A stretch of DNA of 64,000 bases from NCBI RefSeq assembly GCF_002215215.1, contig NZ_CP018632.1:7374501-7438500 (forward strand), written 5' to 3'. The notes below the pieces were generated by a model. That model worked only from the letters and a program-made list of their open reading frames with translations, did not search any database and was not told the origin of the DNA. This DNA comes from Granulosicoccus antarcticus IMCC3135 (GTDB taxonomy: Bacteria > Pseudomonadota > Gammaproteobacteria > Granulosicoccales > Granulosicoccaceae). A program made the translations under genes and the position numbers. Position 1 is the first letter of the stretch. The number at the start of each line of letters is the position of its first letter. Below are positions 25,998 to 35,901 of the stretch, piece after piece.

Positions 25998-27593
25998 GTG
26001 ATCTCGACCGCAAACCTCACCATCCAGTTTGGCGCAAAGCCGCTGTTTGACAATGTCTCGATCAAATTCGGCGAAGGAAATCGCTACGGTTTGATCGGCG
26101 CCAATGGTAGTGGCAAGTCCACGTTAATGAAGATTCTCGGTGGCGACCTTGAACCCACCTCCGGCAATGTCACCCTGCTACCGGGCGTGCGCATGGCCAC
26201 GCTGCAACAAAATCAATTCGGTTTCGAGCAATTCACGGTTATCGACACCGTGATCATGGGTCATCAGGAGCTGTGGACCATCAAGGAGGAGCGTGACAAG
26301 ATCTACGCCATGCCTGATATGAGTGAAGATGACGGCATGCGGGTGGCAGAGCTGGAGGTGCAATTTGCCGAGCTGGACGGTTATACAGCCGAATCACGAG
26401 CGGGCGAGTTGCTGCTCGGTGCAGCCATTCCACTGGAACAGCACACGGCACTGATGAGTAAGGTCGCTCCCGGCGACAAACTGCGTGTCTTGCTGGCGCA
26501 GGCTCTGTTTGCCGACCCGGATCTGCTGTTGCTTGATGAGCCGACCAACAACCTGGATATCGACACTATTCGCTGGCTGGAGGGTGTGCTGGACGGGCGC
26601 AACAGCACCATGATCATCATCTCGCACGATCGTCATTTTCTGAACAGTATCTGCACTCATATGGCCGACCTTGATTATGGCGAAATCAAGATCTATCCCG
26701 GCAATTACGACGACTTCATGTTTGCCTCAACCCAGGCGCGCGAACGCCAGTATGCAAACAATGCCAAGAAGAAGGCACAGATTGCTGACTTGCAAGCCTT
26801 TGTTCAACGCTTCAAGGCCAACAAGTCCAAGGCGCGTCAGGCGACCTCTCGACAAAAGCAGATCGACAAACTGGCTATCGAGAAAATGAAGCCATCGAGT
26901 CGCGTGAATCCCTATATCCGTTTCGAACTGGAGAAGAAGCTGTTCCGCAATGCCGCTGAACTGGAAAGTATTACTGCCGGTTATCAGGACAACAAGGTTC
27001 TCGACAATCTCAGCCTCATGATCGAGGCCGGCGAAAAGGTTGCCATCATCGGTCCCAACGGGATCGGCAAAACAACCTTCGTAAAAATGCTGGCAGGCGA
27101 ACTCGCCCCTATGAAAGGCAACCTCAAGTGGGCCGAAAACGCCACACTAGGCTACTTTGCACAGGATCACGAAGAGGACTTCGAGAGCACCACCACTGTT
27201 CTTGAATGGATGAGCCAGTGGGCCCATGGTGAGACTCTCGATGAACAGGAAATTCGCGGCATTCTGGGCCGTCTGCTATTTGGCAAGGATGACATCAACA
27301 AGCCTGTCAACGTGCTATCGGGAGGCGAGAAGGGTCGCCTGCTGTTTGGCAAACTGATGATGCTGTCACCCAATGTGATGATCATGGATGAACCGACCAA
27401 CCATCTGGATATGGAATCGATCGAATCGCTGAACCTGGCGATGGACCTGTATCCGGGTACCGTGATCTTTGTCAGTCATGACCGCGAATTTGTCAGCTCT
27501 CTGGCAACCCGTATCATCGAACTGAAGGGCAAGTCATTCACCGACTATCAGGGCAACTACGAGGATTATCTGGAAAGTCAGGGTATCAGCTAG
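25998..27593 (+). CDS. ybiT: ABC-F ATPase YbiT
   Basis: 531 residues from a GTG with GGGGA before it. Two ATP-binding halves: Walker [10 protein letters not shown] and GPNGIGKTT, Walker [13 protein letters not shown] and [12 protein letters not shown], with the ABC-F linker between ([20 protein letters not shown]). The first signature is replaced by VAPGDKLR, as in E. coli YbiT, while the second keeps [12 protein letters not shown] proteins act at the ribosome E site and have no membrane domain. YbiT is linked to translation restart or stress, not fully settled. It stands 30 bases after the MocR gene, perhaps by read-through only. Confidence 0.93.
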   Translation: MISTANLTIQFGAKPLFDNVSIKFGEGNRYGLIGANGSGKSTLMKILGGDLEPTSGNVTLLPGVRMATLQQNQFGFEQFTVIDTVIMGHQELWTIKEERDKIYAMPDMSEDDGMRVAELEVQFAELDGYTAESRAGELLLGAAIPLEQHTALMSKVAPGDKLRVLLAQALFADPDLLLLDEPTNNLDIDTIRWLEGVLDGRNSTMIIISHDRHFLNSICTHMADLDYGEIKIYPGNYDDFMFASTQARERQYANNAKKKAQIADLQAFVQRFKANKSKARQATSRQKQIDKLAIEKMKPSSRVNPYIRFELEKKLFRNAAELESITAGYQDNKVLDNLSLMIEAGEKVAIIGPNGIGKTTFVKMLAGELAPMKGNLKWAENATLGYFAQDHEEDFESTTTVLEWMSQWAHGETLDEQEIRGILGRLLFGKDDINKPVNVLSGGEKGRLLFGKLMMLSPNVMIMDEPTNHLDMESIESLNLAMDLYPGTVIFVSHDREFVSSLATRIIELKGKSFTDYQGNYEDYLESQGIS

Positions 27594-27631
27594 GAAGACG
27601 TCAGTTTGTTGCTTTATCAGTCCTGACTATC

Positions 27632-27660
27632 GCTGGCGGGTTTTAACAAAGCCTGCCAGC
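27632..27660. terminator. Hairpin between convergent ybiT and pilE
   Basis: GCTGGCGGG pairs with CCTGCCAGC (one G-T wobble) across a 12-base loop, about 40 bases past the ybiT stop and just before the pilE stop on the other strand. TTTG follows on the plus strand, only a short U-tract. Likely a bidirectional transcript end. Confidence 0.55.
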
Positions 27661-27668
27661 TTTGCCCT

Positions 27669-28094
27669 CTACCAGCAGTCCGTATCAGTCCCACCGACAT
27701 TCTTTCTGACACCCTTGTCATTGATGGTAAAGGCTTCGCATTCGGCATCACCCGCCTGTTTTCCGCCAGCCACAGGCGTGGCGGTCAACACAAAGGTACT
27801 CATGTCAGCAGGAGTGGTGACACCCACGCGGTAATAGCCTTCGGGAGTATCAAAAGTGGCTGCGTCGCCATATCCCAGCTCTTCCATATCATCGGCATAC
27901 TGATTGTTATCCGAAAAATACCGTATTTGCTCGCCAGCAGCCTCGGACAGAAAAGTGATGGCATCAGTACGCCGTCCATCTATCATAAAGCTTGAATAGT
28001 TGGGCACTGCAATAGCTGCAAGGATGCCAACAATAGCAACCACAATGAGCATTTCGATTAACGTGAAGCCAGTTTGCGGCTCTTGTCGGGACAT
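27669..28094 (-). CDS. pilE: Type IV pilus minor pilin PilE
   Basis: 141 residues from the ATG at 28094. A short basic leader ends in Gly before the prepilin cleavage point, TG/FTLIEML, with Glu5 of the mature pilin present, then a hydrophobic helix (LIVVAIVGILAAIAVPNYSSFM). Two Cys near the C-terminus (ECEAFTINDKG...DCW) make the usual disulfide loop. It is the last gene of the fimU-pilV-pilW-pilX-pilE unit, starting 14 bases after pilX. An ATG ten codons earlier is in frame but would overlap pilX. Confidence 0.9.
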   Translation of the reverse strand: MSRQEPQTGFTLIEMLIVVAIVGILAAIAVPNYSSFMIDGRRTDAITFLSEAAGEQIRYFSDNNQYADDMEELGYGDAATFDTPEGYYRVGVTTPADMSTFVLTATPVAGGKQAGDAECEAFTINDKGVRKNVGGTDTDCW

Positions 28095-28108
28095 GATTCT
28101 TTGCTCTT

Positions 28109-28669
28109 TCATGGGGCAGGGCAATTGCCGGTTCGACTAGTCTTGACCGAGGTAACGGCACCACGTTGCACATGGTCCGCTCGCGTACTGGAATTGGCCA
28201 CCCGGGCGACACTGTTGACATCGATCAACATGAATATCAACTGCACATCGGACTCATCCGCACTCAGATCGCTACCCACATTGGTGGTTTCACCACAGTA
28301 CTGAACACTCACAGTACCTTCGATATTGACGCCCTTGCCATCGCTCAGCTGATCAAAATCACCGATCAAGCCCGTGTCCGCATCGTCACTGAAGATGGCT
28401 GCCGGGTCATCACCTTTGTCTGCGGCATCAGATGTCACCGCACCAGTCAGGTAGGCCTTGCTCCACACCGAGGAGATCCCCGATTCTGCCACTTCAAAGG
28501 CGATCGACTTCTGCTGCGCGTTAGCGGTGCGTTTCTCATTGAGCCGGGTACCAGACAATGTCGCCACACCCAGAATTGTCATGGTCACCAGCAACACCAG
28601 GCTGATGACCAGTGCCACCCCCTGTTGCCGACCTGGTGTCTGGCAGCGTGCTCTGCTTGCATTGATCAT
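28109..28669 (-). CDS. pilX: Type IV pilus minor pilin PilX
   Basis: 186 residues. The prepilin leader is RQQG/VALVISLVLLVTMTILG; as usual in PilX, Glu5 is absent. The PilX N-terminal block (TRLNEKRTANAQQKSIAFEVAESG) follows. It is part of the tip complex with PilV, PilW and FimU. Its ATG overlaps the stop of pilW by four bases. Directly after it comes pilE; the large tip adhesin gene pilY1 that usually follows pilX is missing here. Confidence 0.88.
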   Translation of the reverse strand: MINASRARCQTPGRQQGVALVISLVLLVTMTILGVATLSGTRLNEKRTANAQQKSIAFEVAESGISSVWSKAYLTGAVTSDAADKGDDPAAIFSDDADTGLIGDFDQLSDGKGVNIEGTVSVQYCGETTNVGSDLSADESDVQLIFMLIDVNSVARVANSSTRADHVQRGAVTSVKTSRTGNCPAP

Positions 28670-29424
28670 CGACGATTTCTCAGTTTGACCGTGCTACTGA
28701 AAACCTCACGTGCCTTGCGATCTTCGAGTGCATACGTTGTATCAAGCACCGTAAAGCTGCTACTGACATTGCGTGTACGTATGGCCTCGCCCGAATTGAC
28801 CAGTAAGGCAAAACGCAAGGCCACCACCTCTTCCGGATTGATATCTGCTGCGTAGGGAATGTATTGCTGAGGCTGGTCGGAAGTAGAATCACCATCCGCA
28901 TCGATCCCGTACAAAACACGAAAGGCTTCCACACCTTCAACGATGGCCATGGCATCACCGCCTTGATTCCCCTGACACGTCAGCTGCTCGGCCACAGCGT
29001 CAAGTCGATAAACATTCACCGCTACACCCGATGTTGCCGAAGTCTCCAGACCATTACAGTCATAGGCTTGCTCGGATCTGATCGCGATGCTGGAGTGACC
29101 ACTGTCGGATATACCACTGCTGGCAATATCAATACCTTCAAAACTGGACACCGGCAACGGATTACTGGTGAACCCTGCCAGACGTAATCCACGCTGCAGG
29201 ACTGACACGCCGTAGCGACCATTTTCCTGCATGGCCTGCAAGCCCTCAGTGAACTTTGCCGAGCGGCTACTGCCTGCATACATGTTGAATACTGCGGCGA
29301 TGACAATCAACCCCAGCACCATGCTGATCATCAATTCGATCAGAGACAGGCCGCGCTGGTTACGCTCAAGGCAGCAACGTCCCATGCGGCGACGCCCGCC
29401 AAGGGGCTGCTGACGACTATTCAT
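28666..29424 (-). CDS. pilW: Type IV pilus minor pilin PilW
   Basis: 252 residues. The leader is long (about 25 residues, RNQRG/LSLIELMISM), with Glu5 in place and a hydrophobic helix up to about residue 48. SAKFTEGLQAMQENGRYGVSVLQRGLRLAGF is the recognisable PilW block. The C-terminal part is a beta-rich head with a Cys pair (YDCNG, LTCQG). Overlaps of four bases on both sides with pilV and pilX show tight coupling. Confidence 0.88.
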   Translation of the reverse strand: MNSRQQPLGGRRRMGRCCLERNQRGLSLIELMISMVLGLIVIAAVFNMYAGSSRSAKFTEGLQAMQENGRYGVSVLQRGLRLAGFTSNPLPVSSFEGIDIASSGISDSGHSSIAIRSEQAYDCNGLETSATSGVAVNVYRLDAVAEQLTCQGNQGGDAMAIVEGVEAFRVLYGIDADGDSTSDQPQQYIPYAADINPEEVVALRFALLVNSGEAIRTRNVSSSFTVLDTTYALEDRKAREVFSSTVKLRNRR

Positions 29425-29981
29425 GGCCGTAACCTCATCTGAACCCGCTTGAGCACCGCCTCTTTCTCTGACGAGGCTGTCTGCCCCTCAGGCCAGCTGA
29501 CACTCAGCGTATAGGTCGATTCAACGGCACAGGGTGAGTCATCACAGACAACCTCCAGCTTTGCGCCACTGGGGAGCATACCTTGCACACCGGCCGTAGC
29601 ACCATCGGGGCCCCAGTCGCCACAGGCCACAGAAAACAGATCGAATTCAGCCAGTTCATCGACGCTACAACTCTGCGCGGCAATACCTTTGGAAGCCTGG
29701 CAGTAAGGCACGGGCTTGACCTTGCACAAATTGGCGTCCTTACTGGAATCAAAGCCGGCATAGTCACCATCAAGCACACCCGCGGAATTGATACGCATCC
29801 GGGTCGCAATATTCTCGGTCAGAATCAGCGCCTTGGAACGGTTGAAACCGTTGGTGCTGTGCTTCATGCCGGTCAGTTGCAGACCCGCCATGCCCAGAAC
29901 ACCAAAGGAGACAACGACCAGCGCTACCAGGACCTCGATGAGACCGACGCCCTGTTGCTTGTGTGCAGTCGATGACATCAC
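29421..29981 (-). CDS. pilV: Type IV pilus minor pilin PilV
   Basis: 186 residues. Cleavage site KQQG/VGLIEVLVALVVVSFGVLGMAGLQ and the following KHSTNGFNRSKALILTENIATRMRIN match PilV. Six Cys in the head (for example LCKVKPVPYCQ, QSCSV, VCDDSPC) suggest disulfides. It helps initiate pilus assembly as part of the tip complex. Four-base overlaps join it to fimU and pilW. Confidence 0.87.
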   Translation of the reverse strand: MMSSTAHKQQGVGLIEVLVALVVVSFGVLGMAGLQLTGMKHSTNGFNRSKALILTENIATRMRINSAGVLDGDYAGFDSSKDANLCKVKPVPYCQASKGIAAQSCSVDELAEFDLFSVACGDWGPDGATAGVQGMLPSGAKLEVVCDDSPCAVESTYTLSVSWPEGQTASSEKEAVLKRVQMRLRP

Positions 29982-30532
29982 TTGACCAGCACCGCTTCTG
30001 GAGTCACGGTTGTTATCCGGCCATTGGCCGCCACTCTGACCGTGCGCTGTTCAGCACCGTCGGCATAGTCGATACCGATGACTCCGGACAGTGGTACACC
30101 CGCCGGATTGGTACTGGTACCCGATGCACCGAAGTAGACTCTTTCCTCAAATGCCTTGTCGGCGGTAAAGCTGAACGTGGATACACGCTCGGCGACCTGC
30201 AGAATGACCTCTTCATCATTCTGACGCGAACCATTGCCATTGGCATCAAAGAAAACGATCCAGCCGCTGCCGTAGTCATCACCACCGCAGACAGGCGCAT
30301 CGGCCTGAGAGTCTGCACTGGGACACAGGGCAACCGGCCCGGCGCGCTTGATGGCTTCGGAGCGGGCGGTTTGCAGGCTATAGACAAACTCGTTGCTGGT
30401 CGCCGCCATTTCCGAATCGCCCATGATGGACTGCATGGAGGGCACGGCGAACCCGAGCAGTATGGCGGCAATCGCCAACGTTATGAGCAGCTCCAACAAT
30501 GTGAAGCCTGATTGTGCTTGGCGCTTAAACAT
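29978..30532 (-). CDS. fimU: FimT/FimU (GspH-type) minor pseudopilin, first gene of the operon
   Basis: 184 residues. Leader RQAQSG/FTLLELLITLAIAAILLGFAVPSMQS with Glu5, then the GspH-like head: EFVYSLQTARSEAIKRAG, VALCPSADS, GWIVFFDANGNG, VRVAANGRITT. FimU connects the minor pilin tip to the major pilin. The ATG at 30532 gives the usual short leader; the open frame continues 20 codons further without need. The promoter of the operon should lie in the 120 bases between this gene and gor. Confidence 0.87.
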   Translation of the reverse strand: MFKRQAQSGFTLLELLITLAIAAILLGFAVPSMQSIMGDSEMAATSNEFVYSLQTARSEAIKRAGPVALCPSADSQADAPVCGGDDYGSGWIVFFDANGNGSRQNDEEVILQVAERVSTFSFTADKAFEERVYFGASGTSTNPAGVPLSGVIGIDYADGAEQRTVRVAANGRITTVTPEAVLVK

Positions 30533-30622
30533 GCGTGCGTGGTCACCTTCAGCGTTGTGCAAGATCGGCAGTTCCAATCTCACAGCTATCAACGCCTGTT
30601 AGCGACCACGCAACTCAGTGGT

Positions 30623-30646
30623 TGACCTGCAGGTGATATCAGGTCA
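30623..30646. repeat. Inverted repeat downstream of gor, upstream of fimU
   Basis: TGACCTG and CAGGTCA are exact inverted copies with a ten-base spacer, just after the gor stop on the minus strand and about 90 bases before the fimU start. It could end the gor transcript or serve the pilin promoter. No U-tract is seen. Confidence 0.35.
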
Positions 30647-30655
30647 TGTACAAAC

Positions 30656-32011
30656 CTACCGGAGTGTGACTAACTCCTCACTACTGGTGGGATGAATGGC
30701 AATAGTGTCATCAAAATCGCGCTTGGTTGCACCCATGCGCATGGCCACAGCAAAACCCTGCAACATCTCGTCAGAGGCCAGTCCGATCATGTGAATACCG
30801 ATCACCTTTTCTTCGGTTCCGGTAACAATCAACTTCATGCCAGTCTTTGTCTTGTGCGGTGTGAATGAGTTGTACATGGCGGTGAAATTGCTCTGGTACA
30901 CCTTTACCGCATCACCATACTGCTCGCGTGCCTGTGCTTCTGTCAGACCTACTGTCGCCATGGGTGGGTGACTGAACACCGCGGTGGGAATCAGGCTGTA
31001 ATCCAGATGTCGACCTTCCTGGTTGTCATAAATGCGATCCGCCAGGCGTCGCCCAGCCGCAATGGCAACCGGCGTCAGCTCGGCTTGTCCGGTAACATCT
31101 CCGATGGCAAAGATGCTGGGTACATTGGTCTGTTGATATTTATCCACAGGAATGTAGCCACGCTTGTCTACCTCGACACCAGCGGCCTCAAGACCCAGGT
31201 CGGAAGTTGAAGGCGAACGACCCACGGCAAAGATCACCGCATCATAATCCTCCAGTCTTTCACCATCCTCACCCACAGCCGTGATCAGATCGCCTTTGCG
31301 CTCCAGACTTGCGGCTGTGAAATGAGTCTTGATTTCAACACCGTCACTGAGCATTTCTTCGGTGAGACGCTCCTGCAGCATCAGGTCGAATTCACGCAGG
31401 AAAGAACCGTGACGAATTCCCAGAGTCACCTTCGTACCCATGGCATTGAGCATGCCGGCCAACTCAACGGCAATATAGCCTGCACCCAGAACCAGCACGC
31501 GAGAAGGTTGTGTCTTGAATTCGAAGAAGCCATCGGAGGTGACACCAAGCTCGCTGCCAGGAATCTCTGGCACCCGCGCATAACCACCGGGAGCCAGCAC
31601 AATACGTTCGGCACTGTATTTCTTGCCTTTGACTTCCACGGTATGCGCATCCACCAGTTTGGCGCGACCGGAGAGAATCTCAACATTGTTCTTGCCCAGG
31701 TAATTGGCATAGGCATTGTTGATATTGGAAATATACTGCTCGCGTTTTTCAACCAGAGCACTCCAGTCAAAGCCGTTGACAGTGACATCGAAGCCGTAAC
31801 CAACCGCATCTCGTAACGAATGCGCCATGGCTCCGCCATACCACATGACTTTCTTGGGCACACAACCACGGTTGACACAGGTCCCTCCCAGCACTTCGTC
31901 ACTTTCGATCACCAGAGCGCGCGCGCCATAGCTGCCAGCGCGATTGGCTGTGGCGATACCGCCGCTACCGCCACCAATGGCGATCAGGTCAAAATCGTAG
32001 TTGTGGGACAT
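30656..32011 (-). CDS. gor: Glutathione-disulfide reductase
   Basis: 451 residues, usual for the family. FAD site [20 protein letters not shown], redox disulfide Cys45/Cys50 in [17 protein letters not shown]-binding [15 protein letters not shown] followed by a basic [11 protein letters not shown] that suits NADPH, and the C-terminal IHPTSSEE whose His is the catalytic base of the partner subunit. It keeps glutathione reduced in the cytoplasm. It is transcribed toward the pilin operon, divergent from ubiA. Confidence 0.95.
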   Translation of the reverse strand: MSHNYDFDLIAIGGGSGGIATANRAGSYGARALVIESDEVLGGTCVNRGCVPKKVMWYGGAMAHSLRDAVGYGFDVTVNGFDWSALVEKREQYISNINNAYANYLGKNNVEILSGRAKLVDAHTVEVKGKKYSAERIVLAPGGYARVPEIPGSELGVTSDGFFEFKTQPSRVLVLGAGYIAVELAGMLNAMGTKVTLGIRHGSFLREFDLMLQERLTEEMLSDGVEIKTHFTAASLERKGDLITAVGEDGERLEDYDAVIFAVGRSPSTSDLGLEAAGVEVDKRGYIPVDKYQQTNVPSIFAIGDVTGQAELTPVAIAAGRRLADRIYDNQEGRHLDYSLIPTAVFSHPPMATVGLTEAQAREQYGDAVKVYQSNFTAMYNSFTPHKTKTGMKLIVTGTEEKVIGIHMIGLASDEMLQGFAVAMRMGATKRDFDDTIAIHPTSSEELVTLR

Positions 32012-32129
32012 ATCGGATTCCTAGACTATGGATGGGTAAATGATTGCATTCATCGGACCAGAGCGAGAGTCCGGCCACACAGGCTGTAATCAAGCTACTA
32101 TACCGAGGCTCAAACTTGACCGGAGCTGC

Positions 32130-33011
32130 GTGGCCGTGAATATCACCGAGGTCGGACAAAAATTACCGCATTTCGTTGCATTGACGCGATTGAATCGCCC
32201 TATCGGCATTTATTTGCTGATGTGGCCGATGCTATGGGCTTTGTGGTTCGCTGCCAAGGGAGTACCGCGCCTGGATGTGCTGTTTATCTTCATTGTTGGC
32301 ACTGTGCTGACGCGCTCAGCGGGCTGCGCCATCAACGACTATGCCGATAGAGACATAGACGGGCATGTGGCCAGAACTCATCAACGACCTCTCGCCACCG
32401 GCGCTCTGACAGCAAAAGAGGCCCTGTTGGCAACAGGTGTTCTGCTGCTCACAGCCTTTATACTGGTGCTGTTCACCAATGCCCTGACCATCAAATTGTC
32501 CCTGATTGCCGCCGCCTTGGCCATCGCCTACCCTTTTGCCAAACGCCATACGCATTGGCCACAAGTCGTATTGGGAGCCGCTTTCGGCTTTGCCATCCCC
32601 ATGGCCTATGCAGCACAGACCAACCAGGTGCCGCCACAGGCCTGGTGGCTGTTCATCAGCGCTGTCCTCTGGGCGGTAGCCTATGACACCCTCTACGCCA
32701 TGGCTGATCGTGAAGATGACCTGAAGATCGGGGTCAAATCGACCGCTATTCTGTTTGGCCGCTTCGATTTGATCATTGTTGTGGCTCTACAGCTCATCGT
32801 GCTGTGTATCCTTGCCCTCATTGGCTTGCAGGCGGGCCGTGGAATGTTCTATTTTATCGCTCTGGCACTCTCGTGTGGTTTCATTGTCTATCAACAATCT
32901 CTGGTCCGTGAACGCGACCCCGCTCGCTGTGTACAGGCCTTTCTCAACAACAACTGGCTTGGCATGACCGTCTTCATCGGCCTGGCCCTGGACTACGCCC
33001 TGCACCCCTGA
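32130..33011 (+). CDS. ubiA: 4-hydroxybenzoate polyprenyltransferase UbiA
   Basis: 293 residues from a GTG with GGAG five bases before it. Membrane-bound aromatic prenyltransferase: the first Asp-rich motif NDYADRDIDGHV, the second DTLYAMADREDD, and LNRPIGIYLLMWPMLWALW near the start. It attaches the polyprenyl tail to 4-hydroxybenzoate in ubiquinone synthesis. The frame stays open upstream to 32040, but that part is not UbiA-like. No ubiC or other ubi gene is adjacent. Its TGA shares a base with the ATG of the next gene. Confidence 0.93.
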   Translation: MAVNITEVGQKLPHFVALTRLNRPIGIYLLMWPMLWALWFAAKGVPRLDVLFIFIVGTVLTRSAGCAINDYADRDIDGHVARTHQRPLATGALTAKEALLATGVLLLTAFILVLFTNALTIKLSLIAAALAIAYPFAKRHTHWPQVVLGAAFGFAIPMAYAAQTNQVPPQAWWLFISAVLWAVAYDTLYAMADREDDLKIGVKSTAILFGRFDLIIVVALQLIVLCILALIGLQAGRGMFYFIALALSCGFIVYQQSLVRERDPARCVQAFLNNNWLGMTVFIGLALDYALHP

Positions 33012-34789
33012 TGAGTGAGACAACCCAGTGGGTAACCCAGCTACTAGAGCGCCACGCCAGAGTAGCCACCGGACAAACCGCCCCAGCACCCGATGCTCTC
33101 AAGGCGCTCAACAGCCTGCAACTGGCTGACGCCATCGTCGACAAAGGCCAGCTGAACAGCGCCTACCCCGACCATGCCTTGCAAGTGGCCATCATCGGCC
33201 CGACCCAGTCGGGCAAGAGCACGCTGGTCAATCTGCTGCTGGATAGTCAGGCCGCCACCATCAGCGCTCTGGCAGGTTTCACCGTGCATGCCCAGGGCTA
33301 TGCCAGTGGCTACGAAGAGGATCAGCTTCAGCTACTGACCACCATGATGGAACCTCTGCAAAGGGTTCCGGCGGCCGAGCTGAACGCCGCCGATCTGGAA
33401 ACCTACGTGCTGGAACCGGCTGTGCCAGGCCCGCAAGCGTTGCTGAACCCGGCCGTCGTCTGGGATACCCCCGATTTCGACTCCATTGATGCAGGCACCT
33501 ATAAACGGGCGGTCATGAATACCGTTGCCATTGCCGACATCGTCGTACTGATGGTCAGCAAGGATAAATACGGCGACAAGAGCGTATGGGACATATTGCA
33601 ACTGATTCATCCGCTGCAACAGCCCTTGCTGGTATGCATCAACAAGCTTGATCCACAGGACGAACAGGCCGTACTACAGGCTTTCAGCTCGCGCTATCAG
33701 CAACAGTTCGAAACGCCGGTACCACCTGTCATTCTGCTGCCGTTTGTTCGCAGAAACAGCCCCGGGCAACGAGTGAGCATGCCGCATGAGACGCGGCAAG
33801 CCTTGGGCGCGGCACTTGCCGCTGCACGAGCACAGGTGAATAGAGGCGCGGCCATCCAGACCGGGCAAGCTTTCATCACCCAGCACCGTGATCAATGGCT
33901 CGCCCCTCTGGTACAAGAGCAGAGCGCCGCTTCCAGCTGGTCAGATCTTGTCACCTCGGCCATGTCGCGGGCAGAGGATCAATACGCGCGTGACTACCTG
34001 AACAATCCGGACAAGTACGAAACATTCAACCGCGCACTGGCCGAGTTGCTCACACTGCTCGAAGTACCAGGACTGGCTGCGGTCTTTACGCGTACCCGAC
34101 AACTGGTGACCTGGCCTGCCCGCAAATTGCTGGGTGTTGGCAGAGACGCACTGGGCAGCCGATTTGAAGGTGCCAGATCGAAAACGCCTGTCGATCAGGA
34201 TGCCGAGACGCTGGAACGGGTGCTTGACAGCACACTGGTTTCGTTGCAAGGCTCACTGCTCGATCAGCCACAACAGCAGGCTTTCTGGGCAGCCATGACT
34301 CAGGCCTTCAGAAAGCGTGAACCTGACATCCGCCAGAGCTTTCTGACACAAAGTGAACGGGTCCGCAAGGAATTCGAACCCCAGATAGACGAGGCGGCCC
34401 GCCGACTTTATGAACAACTACAGGCACAACCGGCGCTACTCAACACTTTGCGTGCCGCACGCGTCACGGCAGATGCTGCCGGTATTGCCCTGGCACTGAA
34501 ATCCGGCGGCATTGCACCAGCGGATCTGGTACTGGCACCGGCCATGCTTTCAGTCACCACCTTGCTGACCGAAAGCGCACTGGGCAAATATCTGGATACC
34601 ATCAAGGCCGAACTCAAGGAACGTCAGCGACAACACATCAATGATCGCCTGCTGCAAGGCTTGCTGGCAACCGAGCTACGGCAGTTGAGTGCGACACTGC
34701 CAGAGGATGCACTGTTTGCACAGGGGCTTGAGCCGGAGCTGCACAGTGAGCTACTCAAGCAGCTCACTGGGAAAGGGTCACGAAGGTAG
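33011..34789 (+). CDS. Large GTPase-domain protein of unknown role
   Basis: 592 residues. A GTP-binding domain shows G1 GPTQSGKST (about residue 63), G3 DTPDFDS and G4 NKLD (CINKLDPQD). After it comes a helical region of about 330 residues with a hydrophobic stretch near 500-525 (LVLAPAMLSVTTLL) flanked by charged helices, as in dynamin-like or membrane-associated GTPases. It is translationally coupled to ubiA (ATG and TGA share one base). A second protein at 62-63.8 kb has the same DxPDFDS motif. I cannot assign a cellular role; membrane remodelling or stress are guesses. Confidence 0.8.
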   Translation: MSETTQWVTQLLERHARVATGQTAPAPDALKALNSLQLADAIVDKGQLNSAYPDHALQVAIIGPTQSGKSTLVNLLLDSQAATISALAGFTVHAQGYASGYEEDQLQLLTTMMEPLQRVPAAELNAADLETYVLEPAVPGPQALLNPAVVWDTPDFDSIDAGTYKRAVMNTVAIADIVVLMVSKDKYGDKSVWDILQLIHPLQQPLLVCINKLDPQDEQAVLQAFSSRYQQQFETPVPPVILLPFVRRNSPGQRVSMPHETRQALGAALAAARAQVNRGAAIQTGQAFITQHRDQWLAPLVQEQSAASSWSDLVTSAMSRAEDQYARDYLNNPDKYETFNRALAELLTLLEVPGLAAVFTRTRQLVTWPARKLLGVGRDALGSRFEGARSKTPVDQDAETLERVLDSTLVSLQGSLLDQPQQQAFWAAMTQAFRKREPDIRQSFLTQSERVRKEFEPQIDEAARRLYEQLQAQPALLNTLRAARVTADAAGIALALKSGGIAPADLVLAPAMLSVTTLLTESALGKYLDTIKAELKERQRQHINDRLLQGLLATELRQLSATLPEDALFAQGLEPELHSELLKQLTGKGSRR

Positions 34790-34853
34790 CAGACAATGCT
34801 GAGGCTCATCGTTCATCAGCAGGCTTGAGGCCAGGTTGTTTGTTGTAGATTAA

Positions 34854-35756
34854 TCAAGACGTTGCAAATGCGCTCTTGGCCCCGCCACTACTTTGCGTCT
34901 GAAATATCGAAGACGCATCCTTTGGTGGCGGCAGTGGCATCAGCACCGGGACATCCCTCAATCGAGGCGTAACACTCTGCACGCCACAGACCATGTTGTC
35001 ATTGAAGTAATCCCACAGCTCCTGCTGGCTCATACCGACGAATACACTCAAGGCACCACCAATAGGCCATGCATCAGCCGCTGCAAGTTCGTATAACAAC
35101 AACAAACGCGGATTATTGCCCAGATTAGGCGCACTGCCATGAGTGGTTCGAACATGATGAATGCTTAGTGAACCGGCTTTGCCCGTTATGCTCACGGCAT
35201 CTTTTAGACGAGCAGCCGGATCGTTCGGATTGATAGCACCGCAAAACACGCCATCGTTGAAATGCGACAAGATCGGTTCTTTGTGGCTACCTGGAATCAT
35301 TTGCAGGGGACCATCCTCTTCACCGATATCGCTAAGCATGATGCCGATAGCCAACAAGTCATCATTGGTATGCGGATAGAACGACCAATCCTGATGCCAC
35401 TCTACTGGCGCGCCACCCTGGGCCGCTTTCGTGTTCAGCTTGGAGTTGTTCATCCGAATATGTTCGCCAAGCAGCGGCTGAACGAGCTCCAGTAAAGCAT
35501 CGCTGCGCAAATACTCTTTGTAAGCAGCATGCACATTGTGCGGTGTTTTGATTCGGTTGATCCTGGGGTTGTCTTTACTGTGGCCTTTGTCCAGATCGTA
35601 CACATCATTATTTTGCGTCACTGAACGAGACTGTTCAACAAGATCTCTTGTGACAGACTGCAAGTGGCTTAGCACATTCGGAGGGACTGCATCCTCGACA
35701 AGGATAAAGCCGTCTCGCTCATAGTCAGACTTCTGCTGACTGGTTAATGTCGACAT
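34854..35756 (-). CDS. Phytanoyl-CoA dioxygenase family (Fe(II)/2-oxoglutarate) enzyme
   Basis: 300 residues. The iron facial triad is readable: His121 and Asp123 in EWHQDW and the distal His in the HHVRTTHGSAPN stretch, followed by an Arg for 2-oxoglutarate in NPRLLLLYEL. DGFILVEDAVPP is the typical N-terminal phrase. Substrates of this family vary (fatty acyl-CoA, ectoine, secondary metabolites), so the reaction is unknown. The ATG at 35756 is chosen over one seven codons earlier because the family's usual start fits. It stands alone, convergent with the GTPase gene. Confidence 0.85.
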   Translation of the reverse strand: MSTLTSQQKSDYERDGFILVEDAVPPNVLSHLQSVTRDLVEQSRSVTQNNDVYDLDKGHSKDNPRINRIKTPHNVHAAYKEYLRSDALLELVQPLLGEHIRMNNSKLNTKAAQGGAPVEWHQDWSFYPHTNDDLLAIGIMLSDIGEEDGPLQMIPGSHKEPILSHFNDGVFCGAINPNDPAARLKDAVSITGKAGSLSIHHVRTTHGSAPNLGNNPRLLLLYELAAADAWPIGGALSVFVGMSQQELWDYFNDNMVCGVQSVTPRLRDVPVLMPLPPPKDASSIFQTQSSGGAKSAFATS

Positions 35757-35901
35757 AGTGGTGCCCCAGGTGATCAAGAGTCAATATGCCACCTGAGGCC
35801 TGTTTTGACAACTCAATTCAAGCTGTACTCCAGCGTCATGGGCAGAGCAAGCCAGATACACTGATTCCAAGTAGAAATACTCGCTATAGCCCACTATAAA
35901 A

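Noticed and set aside
25998-27593. Lost first ABC signature in YbiT as a defect
   Set aside because: The same VAPG-type replacement is found in E. coli YbiT.
28109-28669. Missing Glu5 in PilX as a defect
   Set aside because: PilX proteins normally lack Glu5.
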